A DNA stretch of 64,000 bases from Bacillota bacterium (lineage in GTDB: Bacteria > Bacillota > Clostridia > Christensenellales > Aristaeellaceae). The notes beneath the pieces are model-generated. The model saw only the letters and a program-made list of their open reading frames with translations. It was not told where the DNA came from and ran no database searches. The position numbers and the translations under genes are program-made. The stretch lies in NCBI GenBank assembly GCA_023416585.1, contig JAEZHM010000075.1:1-64000 (forward strand). Direction: 5' to 3'. Shown here piece after piece: positions 62,078 to 64,000 of this stretch; position 1 is the first letter of the stretch, and each line of letters starts with the position of its first letter.

Positions 62078-62123
62078 GAGTGAAGGGCAAACGTCCAAAT
62101 GCCCCCAAAGGAGAGATAGGAAA

Positions 62124-63287
62124 ATGGTGAACACGAAATTACGCCATTCCCCTCTTCACAAAAGATGGGCGGCCCTGGTATTGGTCCTGGTACTTCTGTC
62201 CACCAGCGCCACAGCCTTGGCAGCCGATGAGTTCGCCGTCGTCTACAACACCTCAAACCTGAACCTGCGCAAAGGGCCCAGCGCAGACAGCGCATGGCTT
62301 GGCGCCTACCCGCCCGGCACCTGGGTACAAATTTCCGAGGCGCCGGGGAACTGGTATTCTGTGGTCACGCCTGATGGAAAGACAGGCTATATGAGCCGTA
62401 ATTTCCTGAACCGGGGTATCACCGAATACAAGACCATTGCCACTGTTGTGAACCCCAAATCCACCCAGTTTCTGAATCTGCGCAAGGGGCCCAACTATAA
62501 TGCCCAGGTGCTTGGCATCTATTACAACGGCACCCCGGCGCCGGTCCTTAACAATACCGGCGGATGGTACCTTGTGTCGGTGGACGGAACGCTGGGCTAC
62601 TTCCGCGGCGAATATCTGAAGCTGGACTCCATGATCGGCAGCGATGACATTGCCACCATCGTCACCCCCAACAACACGGGCCTGAACCTCCGGGCAGGGC
62701 CGGGGATGGAGTATTCTTCCATCCGCCAGTTCAAGGGCGGCCGGTATGTGATGGTGTTAAACCGTGGCGATAAATGGTGGAAGGTTTCCATTGACGGCTA
62801 CCAGGGCTATGTGAGCACCGACTTCTTAAAGGAAGGCATCCTGGTAAACGGCGGAAGCGGCGGAGCATCTCCCAAGGAACCGTATGCTTTGGTCAAGAAT
62901 CCAAAATCCACCCAGGTGCTGTATCTTAGGGAAAGCGCAAGCCAGAACGGGAATGTCATCGGACAGTACAAGAATGGCACGCGCCTGACCGTTCTTAACC
63001 AGGGCAGCGAATGGAGCTATGTCTCTGTGGACGCTACAGGCAAATCTGGATTCATGATGTCTGATTATCTGGCCTTCTACAATCTGCCCGCCAAGCCTAT
63101 GATGACCGTTACACATCCGAATGGAACCTTTGTCAATCTGCGGAGCGGCCCCAGTATTGCAGGGACCAAAGTATTAAAGCGCATGAGCGACGGTGACAAG
63201 GTGGAAGTGCTTATCCCCGGATCGGATTGGGTGAAGGTGCGCTATGGCAACATGACCGGCTATGCCGCCGCTTCATTCCTGAAATAA
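62124..63287 (+). CDS. Secreted protein with five SH3b repeats
   Basis: 387 residues: a signal peptide (about 1-33, ending TALAA) and five bacterial SH3 domains of about 60-70 residues, each with a (L/V)xLRxG(P)-type core: NLNLRKGPSADS, FLNLRKGPNYNA, GLNLRAGPGMEY, VLYLRESASQNG and FVNLRSGPSIAG. SH3b domains bind wall peptides. With no catalytic domain it is probably a wall-associated binding or scaffold protein. AAAGGAG is 10 bases before the ATG at 62124. Confidence 0.9.
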   Translation: MVNTKLRHSPLHKRWAALVLVLVLLSTSATALAADEFAVVYNTSNLNLRKGPSADSAWLGAYPPGTWVQISEAPGNWYSVVTPDGKTGYMSRNFLNRGITEYKTIATVVNPKSTQFLNLRKGPNYNAQVLGIYYNGTPAPVLNNTGGWYLVSVDGTLGYFRGEYLKLDSMIGSDDIATIVTPNNTGLNLRAGPGMEYSSIRQFKGGRYVMVLNRGDKWWKVSIDGYQGYVSTDFLKEGILVNGGSGGASPKEPYALVKNPKSTQVLYLRESASQNGNVIGQYKNGTRLTVLNQGSEWSYVSVDATGKSGFMMSDYLAFYNLPAKPMMTVTHPNGTFVNLRSGPSIAGTKVLKRMSDGDKVEVLIPGSDWVKVRYGNMTGYAAASFLK

Positions 63288-63295
63288 TGATATGA

Positions 63296-63784
63296 TTAAA
63301 CCCAGGTAGGAACTACGTTCATGCGGAGAAGCACTTTTTCAAAGAAATCATTATATTGAAAGATCACCGTCTCTGTATTGACGCAAGGATGAAAAGCGAT
63401 CCGGGAATATTCCCGGATCGCTTTGTCACATACAAGGGTCACCTTATGTTCCCTGTCAAACATAAGCCCCAGCGGGCTTACCGCGCCGGGCAGCAGCCCA
63501 AGCATTGGGGTCAGAAGCGAATCCGGGGCAAAGCTTAAGCGGGACACTTTAAGCTCGCGGCTCACCTCCGCCGTGCGGAACTGCTTGTTGGGATGTATAA
63601 TCATCAGATAAAACTGCGTTTGCTGCCTGTTGCACAGAAAAATATTCTTGCAGATTACCACATCCGGCGTGATAAAATCCATCTTCACACAATCATCGAT
63701 GGTATGTGCCGCCTCATGCGTATGATGCTCAAAGGAAATGCCCCAATCCCGAAGGGACTTGATCACAATATTCCGGCTGTCCAT
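63296..63784 (-). CDS. proX: YbaK-domain aminoacyl-tRNA deacylase (ProX/PrdX type)
   Basis: 162 residues of the YbaK/ProX family, which removes wrongly attached amino acids (such as alanine) from tRNA-Pro. Seen: CKNIFLCNRQQTQFYLMII, ELKVSRLSFAPDSLLTPMLG and the signature LLPGAVSPLGLMFD. A free-standing editing enzyme; it converges on the SH3b gene and diverges from pfkA. Confidence 0.88.
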   Translation of the reverse strand: MDSRNIVIKSLRDWGISFEHHTHEAAHTIDDCVKMDFITPDVVICKNIFLCNRQQTQFYLMIIHPNKQFRTAEVSRELKVSRLSFAPDSLLTPMLGLLPGAVSPLGLMFDREHKVTLVCDKAIREYSRIAFHPCVNTETVIFQYNDFFEKVLLRMNVVPTWV

Positions 63785-63887
63785 GATAAGCCTCCGTTAT
63801 TTGGATATACAAGCAACAGTATACGCTGCCACCCATAACTTGTACAAGCCATGTGAAGGAAATAACAGAATCCCCCCGCTTTCTACT

Positions 63888-63908
63888 GTTCCTCCCCTGT
63901 GGTATAAT
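63888..63908 (+). promoter_or_regulatory. Promoter of pfkA (extended -10)
   Basis: TATAAT at 63903-63908 preceded by TGG, the extended -10 form, about 39 bases before the ATG. The -35 is weak. Confidence 0.55.
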
Positions 63909-63947
63909 CAAGGGAAGAAAGTCAAACAGAAGCGGGGGGATTGTTGC

Positions 63948-64000
63948 ATGAAAAAGCGGATCGGCATCCTGACCAGCGGAGGCGACTGCCCCGGCCTGAA
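63948..64000 (+). CDS. pfkA: 6-phosphofructokinase, N-terminal fragment
   Basis: The first 17 residues, MKKRIGILTSGGDCPGL, are the start of ATP-dependent phosphofructokinase, with the glycine-rich ATP-binding GGDCPGLN motif being reached at the window end. It commits fructose 6-phosphate to glycolysis. A GGGGGGA ribosome site lies eight bases upstream. The rest is outside the window. Confidence 0.93.
   Translation, partial: MKKRIGILTSGGDCPGL

Noticed and set aside
1..64000. Insertion sequences, phage or integrative elements
   Set aside because: No transposase, integrase or phage structural motif was seen in any frame; the repeats present are small and non-coding.

Overview
The window looks like chromosomal DNA of a fairly GC-rich member of the Clostridia (Firmicutes). 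Pointers are strong AGGAGG-type ribosome sites, sigma-A-like promoters, a T-box leader in front of a threonyl-tRNA synthetase gene, BlaI/M56 regulation, an NADP-type GapN, PrdX/ProX, and many short co-directional operons with 4-11 base overlaps. The lineage cannot be fixed from sequence alone. A Christensenellales-like gut Clostridium is a guess. No rRNA, tRNA, CRISPR array, phage or insertion sequence was seen.

Regions: (1) 1-4354, minus strand: birA, a P1-family peptidase, acpS, the bifunctional nnr, then a repeat-filled gap and the start of a mazF-type toxin gene with no visible antitoxin. (2) 4479-9429, plus: MoxR ATPase, DUF58 protein and a membrane transglutaminase-like protein, a known envelope-linked trio. 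(3) 9426-13862: T-box and thrS, a CDP-alcohol phosphatidyltransferase and a MATE exporter. (4) 13935-21856, plus: a complete oligopeptide-type ABC importer (binding protein, two permeases, two ATPases, a small membrane protein). Its binding protein and second permease carry very large insertions. (5) 21865-26894: a hotdog thioesterase, a glycosyltransferase-like protein, glutamate dehydrogenase and a VanY-type carboxypeptidase.

(6) 27029-38066, all minus: the most unusual block. Two paralogous exported proteins combine a beta-propeller-like front half with a sugar-type solute-binding back half. With them are a BlaI repressor, an M56 (BlaR1-like) protease, two MalF/MalG-type permeases, a HlyD-type adaptor and a MacB-like membrane protein, and no ATPase. 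Matching palindromes of the form ACTAT-N4-AT(A/C)GT lie in the blaI promoter and in the leader of the first binding-protein gene, so BlaI probably controls the block.

(7) 38184-51033: a mosaic of small units: phosphoglucomutase with an acetyltransferase, a nucleotidyltransferase-like protein, a GH2 glycosidase, a Cys-rich C_GCAxxG_C_C protein, ArsC, the Memo-AMMECR1/radical-SAM pair, an aldo-keto reductase with ferredoxin tail, DUF2294 and DUF4914. (8) 51055-60279: gapN, an NYN nuclease, then a glycan-use cluster of GH105 hydrolase, an unclassified lyase-like protein, a GPH-type sugar symporter, a second ferredoxin-tailed aldo-keto reductase and an MFS transporter. (9) 60311-64000: an esterase, tlyA, a five-repeat SH3b secreted protein, proX and the start of pfkA.

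Intergenic DNA in the first 7 kb and near 25.5 and 47.1 kb is packed with related hairpin repeats. None of the three binding proteins in the window has a lipobox cysteine, which is unusual for a single-membrane Firmicute. All functional calls are by motif and family recall; no database search was run.
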